Positions 46,417 through 53,901 of a stretch of DNA of 53,901 bases are shown here, one piece after another. Origin of the DNA: Chloroflexota bacterium (lineage in GTDB: Bacteria > Chloroflexota > Anaerolineae > Aggregatilineales > Phototrophicaceae); assembly GCA_011523615.1 (NCBI GenBank), contig WTGJ01000008.1:125250-179150 (forward strand). The letters are read 5' to 3'. Position 1 is the first letter of the stretch. Every line of letters starts with the position of its first letter. The notes under the pieces were generated by a model. That model did not search any database. It was not told where the DNA came from and saw only the letters and a list, made by a program, of their open reading frames with translations. The position numbers were made by a program, and so were the translations under genes.

Positions 46417-47004
46417 ATGAGCGGCGAAGAAAACCTGCTTTACACGATTGGCCACAGCAATCACAGCGCGGAATCCTTCCTCGAGGTTTTGCGGCGATAT
46501 GGCATCACGACGGTGGTCGACATTCGTTCGCGGGCGCGCAGCCGCACCGAGCCACAGTTCAACCACGAACGGATTGGACCGGTCTTGATCGAAGCCGGGT
46601 TCAACTACCGATTCATCGATTATCACCAAGATCATTTCGGCTTGTTTCACACCGAGATTCACGACCGCAGCGAAGAAGAATATTATGACAATACGCTGGG
46701 GGGCTTTCCGAAAGAGAACGAGTTGTATTCCGATAATTTGCCGCGCAGCCGTTCTTTGCGGCAGCTGGAACCTGCGGTGCGCGACCCGTTTTATGAGCGC
46801 ATCATGGGGCGACCCTGGTTTCAGGATGGCGTCCAAAAACTGCTGGAAATGATCCGCGCCGGGGAACGCGTGGCATTGCTGTGTCAATGCAAAGAGCCGG
46901 AAATGTGCCACGGGCGAAACCTGGTGGCGCGATACGTGCAGCGCGTGGAGCCGGACCTGCCGATTGGTTACATCCAATATGACGGTGAATTGCTGGGAAC
47001 TTGA
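46417..47004 (+). CDS. DUF488 protein 3 (insert form)
   Basis: 195 aa from the ATG at 46417, which is in the optimal position after GGAGG; a GTG at 46402 would include that site in the coding region. NLLYTIGHSNHSAESFLEVL, VVDIRSRARSRTEPQFN, the insert (TLGGFPKENELYSDN, FYERIMGRPWFQDGVQKLLE) and ALLCQCKEPEMCHGRNLVARYV give the same three DUF488 motifs as protein 2. CHR is replaced by CHG, a change at a conserved Arg. Tandem amplification with divergence is evident. Confidence 0.82.
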   Translation: MSGEENLLYTIGHSNHSAESFLEVLRRYGITTVVDIRSRARSRTEPQFNHERIGPVLIEAGFNYRFIDYHQDHFGLFHTEIHDRSEEEYYDNTLGGFPKENELYSDNLPRSRSLRQLEPAVRDPFYERIMGRPWFQDGVQKLLEMIRAGERVALLCQCKEPEMCHGRNLVARYVQRVEPDLPIGYIQYDGELLGT

Positions 47005-47065
47005 CCTGATTTGGCGGCGGCCCCGGCACTGAGCTGAGGAGAAACCGAGCCGCCTTATCCGGCCA

Positions 47066-47123
47066 ACCCACCCGAAATTTGGCGTTTAGATGCTCGAGGG
47101 GTGTTGAATTCGGCTGGGTGGGT
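47066..47123. repeat. Inverted repeat between convergent DUF488 gene 3 and radA
   Basis: ACCCACCC (47066-47073) and GGGTGGGT (47116-47123), with additional GAAATT/AATTC pairing inside, form a long-loop hairpin between the convergent stop codons. No T-run. It could protect the 3' ends. Confidence 0.35.
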
Positions 47124-47154
47124 AGCGTCATGGGGGCACGCATGGGGCTGCGCT

Positions 47155-48540
47155 TCACGAAGAGGAAGCAGCGAAGGCGGCGATCGCGCCCCGCAAGTCC
47201 CGCACTTCCACGAGCGACAGCCCGGCAGGGGGAGGATTTCCGCCACGGCGGCGGCGCGGAACGATGGCGCGGCGAAAACCGACCTGGGCCGCCTCGGCCA
47301 GGCGGGCATCCAATTGGCCGACGCTGCGCAGTTCGCCACTCAGGCCCAGCTCGCCGATACAGACCATATCTGAAGGCAGGGGTTGGTCGTGAATGCTGGA
47401 GGCCAGGGCCAGCGCAGTGGCCAGATCGGCCGCGGGTTCACGGATGCGCAAGCCACCGACCACATTCACGAAGACATCCTGTTCTTGCAGGGGCAGATTG
47501 GCGCGCACCTGGAGCACGGCGCAGAGCATCAGCAGGCGGTTGAGATCCAGGCCGTTGGGCGTACGGCGCGGGTGACTGAAGGCAGAGCGGCTGGTCAGGG
47601 CCTGCAGCTCGACGAGGAGCGGACGCGTACCTTCCATGAGGACGGCGATGGCGGAACCCGGCGCGTTGGCGGCGCGCTCTTGCAGGAAGGCTTCGGAGGG
47701 GTTGGCGACTTCGACCAGGCCCGTGGCGCTCATTTCAAAGACGCCGACTTCGCTGGTCGCGCCGAAGCGGTTCTTGACGCTGCGCAAGAGGCGGAAGGTC
47801 TGAAAGGGGTCGCCTTCCAGGTAGAGCACAGTATCGACGATGTGTTCCAGGACGCGCGGGCCGGCGATGCTGCCTTCTTTGGTGACGTGGCCGACGAGCA
47901 GCACGCTCAGCGCGCCCGCTTTGGCCCGGCCCTGCAATTGGCCGGCGCACTCGCGGATCTGGCCGATCATCCCCGGCGCGGAATTGACGGCATCGCTGTG
48001 AGCGGTCTGGATGGAATCGATGATCAGCAGGGTCGGATCCAACTCGTCGACGGTGGCTAAGATGCGCTCGAGCTGGGTTTCGGCGAGCAGGTAAAGCGGA
48101 TCTTGTGACCCATTCAAACCGAGGCCGAGGCGGCGCGCGCGCATGCTCAATTGGCGCAGCGATTCCTCACCGCTGACGTACAGCACGCGACCGAGCGTTG
48201 CGGAAAGCGCGCCGGCCAATTGCGTGAGCAGGGTGGATTTGCCGATGCCCGGTTCACCGCCGAGGAGGGTGACGCTGCCGGGGACGAGGCCGCCGCCCAG
48301 CACGCGACTCAGCTCGCCGATGGGGATGGGCAGCCGTTCTTCATCGGCGGCGGGGATATCGGCGAGACGGCTGGCTTGCGCGGCCTCGATGTTCGTTTGA
48401 GGTCGGCCGGCGCGGGTGGGGGGCGCTGCGACGAAGGTTTCCATCGTGTTGAATTCGCCGCAGGCGGGGCAACGACCGAGCTGATGTGGCGTTTGGCGGC
48501 CGCATTCGCGACAGCGGTAGGTGGTGCGGCTGCGGGCCAT
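47155..48540 (-). CDS. radA: DNA repair protein RadA (Sms)
   Basis: 461 aa. Zinc finger C10/C13/C24/C27 (CRECGR, CPACGE), RecA-like ATPase core with Walker A GGEPGIGKST (94-103), the RadA-specific KNRFGAT motif and a C-terminal Lon-protease-like domain (about 305-455). It is a hexameric helicase that extends D-loops in recombination and helps in stalled-fork repair. The starting ATG is 3 nt after the stop of the acyl-CoA dehydrogenase, so it is the second gene of an operon. Confidence 0.95.
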   Translation of the reverse strand: MARSRTTYRCRECGRQTPHQLGRCPACGEFNTMETFVAAPPTRAGRPQTNIEAAQASRLADIPAADEERLPIPIGELSRVLGGGLVPGSVTLLGGEPGIGKSTLLTQLAGALSATLGRVLYVSGEESLRQLSMRARRLGLGLNGSQDPLYLLAETQLERILATVDELDPTLLIIDSIQTAHSDAVNSAPGMIGQIRECAGQLQGRAKAGALSVLLVGHVTKEGSIAGPRVLEHIVDTVLYLEGDPFQTFRLLRSVKNRFGATSEVGVFEMSATGLVEVANPSEAFLQERAANAPGSAIAVLMEGTRPLLVELQALTSRSAFSHPRRTPNGLDLNRLLMLCAVLQVRANLPLQEQDVFVNVVGGLRIREPAADLATALALASSIHDQPLPSDMVCIGELGLSGELRSVGQLDARLAEAAQVGFRRAIVPRRRRGGNPPPAGLSLVEVRDLRGAIAAFAASSS

Positions 48541-48543
48541 GGT

Positions 48544-49731
48544 TCAGGCGTCGACTGCGCCGTAGTTGCGGCGGAGGTAACGGGCGATGACCATGCGGTG
48601 CACTTCGGAAGCGCCGTCGTAGATGCGGAAGGCGCGCGCGGTTTCGAACCAATTGGCCAAGGGCAGATCGCGCGAATAGCCGCTGCCGCCACAGATCTGG
48701 ATGGCGCGGTCCAGGATGCGATGCACGCTTTCCGAGACGAAGACTTTGCAGATCGAGGTCTCGCGGCGCGCTCGTTCGCCCTGCTCCAGCAGCCAGGCGG
48801 CCTGTTGCGTCATCAGGCGGCCGGCGTGCAGCTCGATGTCGGAATCGGCCAACATGGATTGGATGACGCCCTGTTCGGCGAGGGTCTTGCCAAAAGCTTC
48901 GCGGCGGCTGGCGTAATCGGTGGCGATTTCCAGCGCGCGCTGGGCGATGCCGGTCCAGCGCATGCAATGGGTGAGGCGGGCCGGACCGAGGCGGTGCTGG
49001 GCGAGGGCGAAACCCTGCCCCGGCTCACCGAGGACGGCGCTGGCGGGGAGGCGCAAGTCGTGGTAACGCATCTCGATGTGGCCGCCGAAATCCTGTTGGC
49101 CCATGGTGGGGACGTCGCGGATGATTTCGATGCCCGGCGCGTCGATGGGCGTGAGGAAGAGCGTGGCGCCCTGGTGGGCGTGGCTGTCGTCATCGTGGCG
49201 GGCCATGATGATGAGGAAATCGGCGACGAGGCCGTTGCTGCTGAACCACTTGTGGCCGTTGAGGATCCAGTCGGCGCCAGCGCGGCGGGCCGTGGTGCGC
49301 AGCATGGTGGGGTCGCTGCCCGCACCGGGGGGTGGCTCGGTCATCGAGAAGGCGGAGAAGCGGTCGCCATTCACCAGCGGTTGGAGGTAGCGTTCGCGCT
49401 GTTCGTCGTTCGCGAAGCGTTCCAGCAGGTGCATGTTGCCTTCGTCAGGCGCGTTGCACTGGATGGCGAGCGGGCCGAGCAGGGAGCGGCCGGCGGCTTC
49501 GAAGACGGGCACTTGCTCCAGGATGCTGAGGCCGAGGCCGCCGAGCTCCGCCGGCATGGAAGGCGCCCAGAGGCCGGCCGCTTTCGCTTTGGCGCGCACT
49601 TCGGCGAGGCGCGCTTTGCTGAGGGTGGCGCCGTGCTGCGTCTCCGTTTCTAGTGGGATCACTTCATCCTGAACGAATTGTTCGACGCGGGCGGCGAGTT
49701 GGAGGATGGGTTCGGGGGTGGTGAAATCCAT
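48544..49731 (-). CDS. Acyl-CoA dehydrogenase family protein
   Basis: 395 aa from MDFTTPEPILQLAARV at 49731 (AAGGA 5 nt upstream); the longer open frame upstream is not conserved. The family is clear from FSMTEPPPGAGSDPTMLRT, WILNGHKWFSSNG, RREAFGKTLAEQGVIQSMLAD and QICGGSGYSRDLPLANWFETARAFRIYDGASEVHR. The last segment, with IYDGASEVHR, is of the acyl-CoA dehydrogenase type with a C-terminal Arg and a catalytic Glu/Asp in a different position, seen in long-chain or ACAD10/11-like enzymes. FAD-dependent oxidation of acyl-CoA. It leads radA. Confidence 0.92.
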   Translation of the reverse strand: MDFTTPEPILQLAARVEQFVQDEVIPLETETQHGATLSKARLAEVRAKAKAAGLWAPSMPAELGGLGLSILEQVPVFEAAGRSLLGPLAIQCNAPDEGNMHLLERFANDEQRERYLQPLVNGDRFSAFSMTEPPPGAGSDPTMLRTTARRAGADWILNGHKWFSSNGLVADFLIIMARHDDDSHAHQGATLFLTPIDAPGIEIIRDVPTMGQQDFGGHIEMRYHDLRLPASAVLGEPGQGFALAQHRLGPARLTHCMRWTGIAQRALEIATDYASRREAFGKTLAEQGVIQSMLADSDIELHAGRLMTQQAAWLLEQGERARRETSICKVFVSESVHRILDRAIQICGGSGYSRDLPLANWFETARAFRIYDGASEVHRMVIARYLRRNYGAVDA

Positions 49732-49771
49732 GACGGTCCTTGTCTGGGGGTCCTGGGTAGGATGGGGGCCC

Positions 49772-49802
49772 AGTGTAGCATAGGGGCGGCGTCTGCTAAG
49801 AT
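49772..49802. promoter_or_regulatory. Divergent -10 boxes between the acyl-CoA dehydrogenase and the Type ISP enzyme
   Basis: On the minus strand TACACT (49777-49772) precedes the dehydrogenase ATG by 40 nt; on the plus strand TAAGAT (49797-49802) precedes the restriction enzyme ATG by 32 nt. The two face away from each other within a 103-bp gap. Confidence 0.4.
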
Positions 49803-49834
49803 GAAAGCGCCCGGGCGGTCTACGGAGCGTGAAG

Positions 49835-52800
49835 ATGCGAAGCGAATTCGAAGAATTCCTGAACCTCCTGCAGAGGGATAGCAGCAGCGAATATGATAAA
49901 GGCAAGCGCTTTGAGGAAATCATCCGTCGGGCCTTAGAGCGGCATCCCATTTACAGAAGCCGCTTCACTCGAGTGCAATCATTTCGTGCCTGGGCGTATG
50001 CACGGGGCGAAAAAGAGCAGGACACCGGCATTGACATCGTGGCGGAACGGGAAGATGGCGCCTGCGCGGCGATCCAGTGCAAATTCTACGGCCGTGATGC
50101 AGCGCTCTACCTGGATCGAATCGACCGATTCATCGCGGCTTCCGAACCGAAACACGTCTTTGCCGAGCGCTATTTCGTCTGGACCGGCGACGACCCCAGC
50201 GAACCGGCGAAGCGACGCATGGAGCAGGCGGATCCCATTTGTACGCTCATCAGTCGTGAAAAACTCGCCAGTTGGGAGGTGAACTGGCTCGAATTGTACG
50301 AGGACTGGCAGCATTCGCCCGTCCGTTATGGCAAAAAGCACGAACCACGTGAGGACCAGGAGGAGGCGATCGAGGCGGTTTTGAACGGCTTTGCCGAACA
50401 CGACCGCGGCCAACTCATCCTGCCCTGCGGCACCGGCAAGACGGCGACCACCCTCTGGTTGGCGGAGCGGCAAGTGGGCGCAGGCGGCCGCGTGCTCTAC
50501 CTCGTGCCGTCGATCGCGCTGATTTCGCAGAGCATGCGGGAATGGGCGCGGCACCGCAGGCTGGAGCATCGCTACATCGCCGTTTGCTCCGATCGCTCCG
50601 TCGGCCGCCTCGAAGAAGACCGCACGCTTGCCGAGCTGGATATCCCGGCGACGACGACCGCGCTGGCTATCGAACGCCAGTTACGCAAGAGCGCGGCGGA
50701 GAAGCTGACGGTGGTCTTCGGTACCTACCAATCGCTCGAGCGCATCGCTGAAGCGCAGGATTATGGCGCGCCGGCCTTCGACCTGGTGATCTGTGATGAA
50801 GCACACCGCACTACGGGCGTCTCCGCTGCGGTGGGAGAGCATTCGCCCTTCACGCTGGTGCACGATGAGACGCGCATCCGCGCCGCGAAGCGCCTCTTCA
50901 CGACGGCGACGCCACGCATCTACCGGCCGGCCAGCAAACAGCGCGCGAAGCAAGAAGACCTCACGCTCTTCTCCATGGACGATACCGTCGCTTATGGGCC
51001 GGAGTTCCACCGCATGACCTTCGGCGCGGCGATCAGCAAAAAACTACTCTCGGATTACAAGGTCAGCATCCTCTGCATCAACCGAAAGCGGACCGCCGAA
51101 CGTCTGCGGGAGATATTCTCGGAGCTGGAAGAGGACGGCATCGATGACCTGGCGCGCATGATCGGTTGCTGGGATGCGCTGGCGGACCCGGAAGGCGCGC
51201 TGCAGACGCGGAAATTTTCCGGGGCCATCGGCGAAAATCCCTGCACGACCGCCCTGGCTTTCACGAATACCATCCAAAATTCCAAGAACCTGCGCGCGCT
51301 CTGGGAAGAATACATCCCGAAGTATCGCGCGTATCAAGAACAGGAATTTGACGTCGTCTCCGACCATTTGCTGCAGGCCGAAGTGGAGCACGTCGACGGC
51401 ACGGACAGCGCACTGGTGCGGCACGAGCGCCTGCGCTGGCTCGAAGGAGTCAGCGACGAACATCATTATGATGAGCGGGGCAGACTGCGGGCGCGCATCC
51501 TCAGCAACGCCCGCTGCCTCACCGAAGGGGTGGACGTACCGGCGCTGGATGCCATCCTCTTCACCGCGCCGCGCAAGAGCACGGTCGATATCGTCCAGGC
51601 CGTCGGCCGCGTGATGCGATTAGCGCAGAACAAGCGATACGGCTACATCATCCTGCCGGTGGTCATCGACGAAGGGCAGCAGCCGGAGCAGATCCTGGAA
51701 GATTCCGCTTTCAAAATGGTCTGGGATGTGCTGAGCGCGCTGCGTTCGCACGACAACCGCCTGGATGCGCAGGTCAGCCTCAACTTTCGCCAGAAGCTCG
51801 AAGATCGTATCTTCATCCTGAACGGCAGCGCGGAGGAGGCGGAGGATGACGACGAGCTGCCGGATGCAACCCAGCCCGGTTTGCCGGTCGAATTGGCCGA
51901 CATCCCGCCCGGCTTGATTTATGCCAAGATCATCGAGAAGGTCGGCGACCGCGAATACCTGCCGAAATGGGCCAGCAATGTGGCGGCGATTTACGAACGG
52001 TTGCGGGAGCGCATCGCACAGGCCTTCGAGCAGGGCGGAGTGGAGGAAGTGGACGCCGGCTTCCAGGGCTTCCTCGACGAGCTGAAACGGACCATCAACC
52101 CTACCCTGAGAGCTCAGCAGGCCATCGACCTGCTGGCGCAGCACATGCTGACCGGGCCGGTCTTCGACGCCAGCTTCGCCGAATCCGGCTTCGCGCAGCG
52201 CAACCCGGTGGCGCGGGCGTTGAGCCAGATGGTCGCCGGGCTGGAGCGGCGCTACGGCGTGCTGCAGGAAACGCGCGAGCTGCGCGACTTTTACGAGAAG
52301 GTGCGTACCAGCTTTGAAGGGATGGAGCCGGCGCACCGCCGCGAGGCGATGCAAAGCCTCTATGAAGAATTCTTCCGCAAAGCGCTGAGCAAGGAGGCGA
52401 CGCGTTTGGGCGTGGTCTATACGCCGGCGCCGCTGGTGGATTTCCTGCTGCGCTCGGCCGACTGGGCGCTGCAGGAGCATTTTGGCATGAAGCTGGCCGA
52501 TGAAGGGGTGCACGTGATCGACCCCTTCACGGGGACGGGGACGTTCCTGGCGCGCTTGATCGAGAATGAGGAGCTGCTGCCGGATGAGGCCTTGACGCAC
52601 AAATATCACCACGAATTGCACGCCAACGAAATCTTGCTGCTGGCCTATTACATCGCCGCCGTGAACCTCTCCCAGGCCTATGAGGAGCGCGGGCAAGCAG
52701 CGGGCGGGGCGGCGGAATTCCCGGGGCTGGTCTGGACGGATACCTTCCAGTTGGCGGAGCGCGAGTTGCAGGAAGCGGCGGCGGGGGAGAAGTTGAAGGG

Positions 52801-53896
52801 GCTGGGCGGGATTTCGGTGGAGAACGACGAGCGGATCTTGCGGCAGCGGCAGGCGCCGATCACGGTGATCGTCGGCAACCCGCCGTATCGGGCGGGGCAG
52901 CGGAGTCAAGATGATAACAATCCAAATACAAGATACGAATTGCTGGAAGGGCGGATCGCCGATACGTACGCAGCCAGGACGAGTGCAAAAACAAAAAATT
53001 ATTTATATGACCACTACAAATTGGCCATTCGTTGGGCGACGGATCGAGTCGGGAAACAAGGCGTGATCTCATTTGTTACGAGCGCAAGTTACATAGATGG
53101 CAATTCAGATGATGGTTTTCGCGCTTCTTTGCTAGACGAATTCTCGACAGTTTATGTATTTCACCTTCGAGGTGCCGCTTTAGGAGGGAAAGCTGAAGGG
53201 CAGAATGTTTTTGACATTAAGCAACCTGTCGCCTTGTTGCTGATGGTGAAAGACGCGCAGCACGTAGGCCCCTGCGAGATTCGCTATATCGAAATGCCTG
53301 ATGGTTTGGAGCGTGAAGAGAAATTCACGCTGATGGAAAACATAGAACATTTTGGATTAGCTAAGACAAAACAAATTATTCCTGATGAACAACATTACTG
53401 GATCAACCAAAGCGACCCTCAATTTGATAACTACTTTGTGATAGGCAACAGAGAGGTAAAGGCAGGCAAAGTGCAGAATGCTGTTTTCAGATTGTATTCA
53501 AATGGTGTTGTTTCAGCGCTTGATGCCTGGATATACAATACGGATAGCGAACTGCTACGGCAGCGTTTCTCTGAGATGATTGATTATTACGAGGAGCAAT
53601 TGGAGCGATACAAAGAAGGTGAATTTGATTACGAAACCGCGATTGCGCCTACTCCCAAGCGAATAAAGTGGATTTATGCTTTACGAAATCGGCTGAAAAG
53701 TAAAAGGTCTTCATCATTTTCTACAGGGAATATTGTAATTTCTCAGTATCGTCCCTTTTTTATGCAGAATTTCTATTACGACTCATTTTACACACACAGC
53801 ACCTACCAAATCCCACGCATGTTCCCGCCGCCCGCTGCCTCTGCGCCTCCCAGTCTCCCAGTCTCCCAGTCTCCCAGTCTCCTGCGAGCGGCGTAG
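49835..53896 (+). CDS. Type ISP-like single-chain restriction-modification enzyme, C-terminus probably disrupted
   Basis: 1353 aa. ATG at 49835 has GGAG 7 nt upstream; the GTG at 49829 is too close to it. Order of parts: Mrr-like nuclease (GIDIVAERE near 65, IQCKFYG near 80), SF2 translocase (PCGTGKTATT near 197, CDEAHRTTG near 319, FTTATPRIY, QAVGRVMR near 588), helical spacer, gamma-class methyltransferase (DPFTGTGTF near 895, VGNPPYRAG near 1015) and target-recognition domain (from about 1030). This is the layout of LlaGI/LlaBIII-type enzymes, about 1570-1580 aa. Here the chain ends after YQIPRMFP in a short Pro/Ser tail encoded by an 8-bp repeat, so about 200 residues of the recognition domain are missing. 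Restriction-modification by one polypeptide. Confidence 0.88.
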   Translation: MRSEFEEFLNLLQRDSSSEYDKGKRFEEIIRRALERHPIYRSRFTRVQSFRAWAYARGEKEQDTGIDIVAEREDGACAAIQCKFYGRDAALYLDRIDRFIAASEPKHVFAERYFVWTGDDPSEPAKRRMEQADPICTLISREKLASWEVNWLELYEDWQHSPVRYGKKHEPREDQEEAIEAVLNGFAEHDRGQLILPCGTGKTATTLWLAERQVGAGGRVLYLVPSIALISQSMREWARHRRLEHRYIAVCSDRSVGRLEEDRTLAELDIPATTTALAIERQLRKSAAEKLTVVFGTYQSLERIAEAQDYGAPAFDLVICDEAHRTTGVSAAVGEHSPFTLVHDETRIRAAKRLFTTATPRIYRPASKQRAKQEDLTLFSMDDTVAYGPEFHRMTFGAAISKKLLSDYKVSILCINRKRTAERLREIFSELEEDGIDDLARMIGCWDALADPEGALQTRKFSGAIGENPCTTALAFTNTIQNSKNLRALWEEYIPKYRAYQEQEFDVVSDHLLQAEVEHVDGTDSALVRHERLRWLEGVSDEHHYDERGRLRARILSNARCLTEGVDVPALDAILFTAPRKSTVDIVQAVGRVMRLAQNKRYGYIILPVVIDEGQQPEQILEDSAFKMVWDVLSALRSHDNRLDAQVSLNFRQKLEDRIFILNGSAEEAEDDDELPDATQPGLPVELADIPPGLIYAKIIEKVGDREYLPKWASNVAAIYERLRERIAQAFEQGGVEEVDAGFQGFLDELKRTINPTLRAQQAIDLLAQHMLTGPVFDASFAESGFAQRNPVARALSQMVAGLERRYGVLQETRELRDFYEKVRTSFEGMEPAHRREAMQSLYEEFFRKALSKEATRLGVVYTPAPLVDFLLRSADWALQEHFGMKLADEGVHVIDPFTGTGTFLARLIENEELLPDEALTHKYHHELHANEILLLAYYIAAVNLSQAYEERGQAAGGAAEFPGLVWTDTFQLAERELQEAAAGEKLKGLGGISVENDERILRQRQAPITVIVGNPPYRAGQRSQDDNNPNTRYELLEGRIADTYAARTSAKTKNYLYDHYKLAIRWATDRVGKQGVISFVTSASYIDGNSDDGFRASLLDEFSTVYVFHLRGAALGGKAEGQNVFDIKQPVALLLMVKDAQHVGPCEIRYIEMPDGLEREEKFTLMENIEHFGLAKTKQIIPDEQHYWINQSDPQFDNYFVIGNREVKAGKVQNAVFRLYSNGVVSALDAWIYNTDSELLRQRFSEMIDYYEEQLERYKEGEFDYETAIAPTPKRIKWIYALRNRLKSKRSSSFSTGNIVISQYRPFFMQNFYYDSFYTHSTYQIPRMFPPPAASAPPSLPVSQSPSLLRAA
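53849..53880 (+). repeat. 8-bp tandem repeat at the 3' end of the Type ISP gene
   Basis: Four perfect copies of CCCAGTCT (53849-53880). The translation through it reads LPVSQSPSLL and meets a stop at 53894. Short direct repeats of this kind are typical intergenic spacers, so the gene probably ends here by insertion, or continues after it beyond the window. Confidence 0.85.
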
Positions 53897-53901
53897 CGCA
53901 A

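Noticed and set aside
48151..49653. A 500-codon plus-strand frame opposite radA and the acyl-CoA dehydrogenase
   Set aside because: Spans two genes of the opposite strand and contains only Ala/Gly/Val-rich sequence without motifs.
53849..53880. Possible CRISPR array
   Set aside because: The unit is only 8 bp with no spacers; it is a simple tandem repeat.

Overview
The window (53.9 kb, mostly about 60-65% GC) looks like a chromosomal stretch of an uncultured or environmental member of the Chloroflexota (Anaerolineae-like). This is an inference from gene content: secreted SH3/PA14 proteins, an LprG-like lipoprotein fused to an MFS transporter, a rho-efp pair, many small lipoproteins and secreted proteins, and many TTG/GTG starts. 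It is not proven by a marker gene. There are no rRNA genes, no CRISPR array and no complete transposon. One tRNA (Phe, GAA) is present.

Layout. 0-12 kb: the tail of an SDR gene; a membrane-anchored di-haem peroxidase-like protein; a secreted helical protein; a small membrane-protein locus (copy A); two paralogous NAD-epimerases flanking an ammonium transporter; a pentapeptide-repeat protein; an orphan OmpR-type response regulator; a DUF4287 protein; a secreted TAP-like hydrolase; a small six-Cys secreted protein; and a lipoprotein that is frameshifted in its second repeat. 12-18.8 kb: a FAH-family hydrolase converging on a long minus-strand run (DUF309 protein, gatC, membrane protein, PA14/SH3 protein, rho, efp). 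18.9-21.5 kb: an AT-richer module with a DNA methyltransferase-HNH fusion and a second DNA methyltransferase. 21.5-25.3 kb: a CoA-transferase/racemase overlapping an asparagine-synthetase-like gene, diverging from an Ldh-family dehydrogenase. 25.4-26.3 kb: copy B of the small membrane-protein locus. 26.4-33.9 kb: priA, tRNA-Phe, a 2TM protein with a secreted alpha/beta hydrolase, a tandem pair of SH3-HExxH proteins, and a haloalkane dehalogenase coupled to a thioesterase. 34-36.5 kb: a Panacea-type toxin-antitoxin pair and a second methyltransferase-HNH fusion. 36.6-49.7 kb: a coiled-coil/TM peptide, a RidA-like protein, a class A penicillin-binding protein, the lipoprotein-MFS fusion, an SDR followed by three DUF488 genes with an OB-like partner, radA and an acyl-CoA dehydrogenase. 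49.8 kb to the end: a single-chain Type ISP-like restriction-modification enzyme whose C-terminus runs into an 8-bp tandem repeat.

How it fits together. Housekeeping functions (translation, termination, replication restart, DNA repair, peptidoglycan synthesis, ammonium uptake, acyl-CoA metabolism) are interspersed with defence or conflict-type modules: methyltransferase-HNH fusions, a Type ISP enzyme, a Panacea toxin-antitoxin pair, a DUF488 cluster, and two copies of a membrane protein with a convergent charged micro-ORF. The last two modules are the best candidates for undescribed systems. A second theme is initiation: at least five genes lacking a Shine-Dalgarno sequence have a TAnnnT box ending 5-7 nt before the start codon, which suggests leaderless transcripts.
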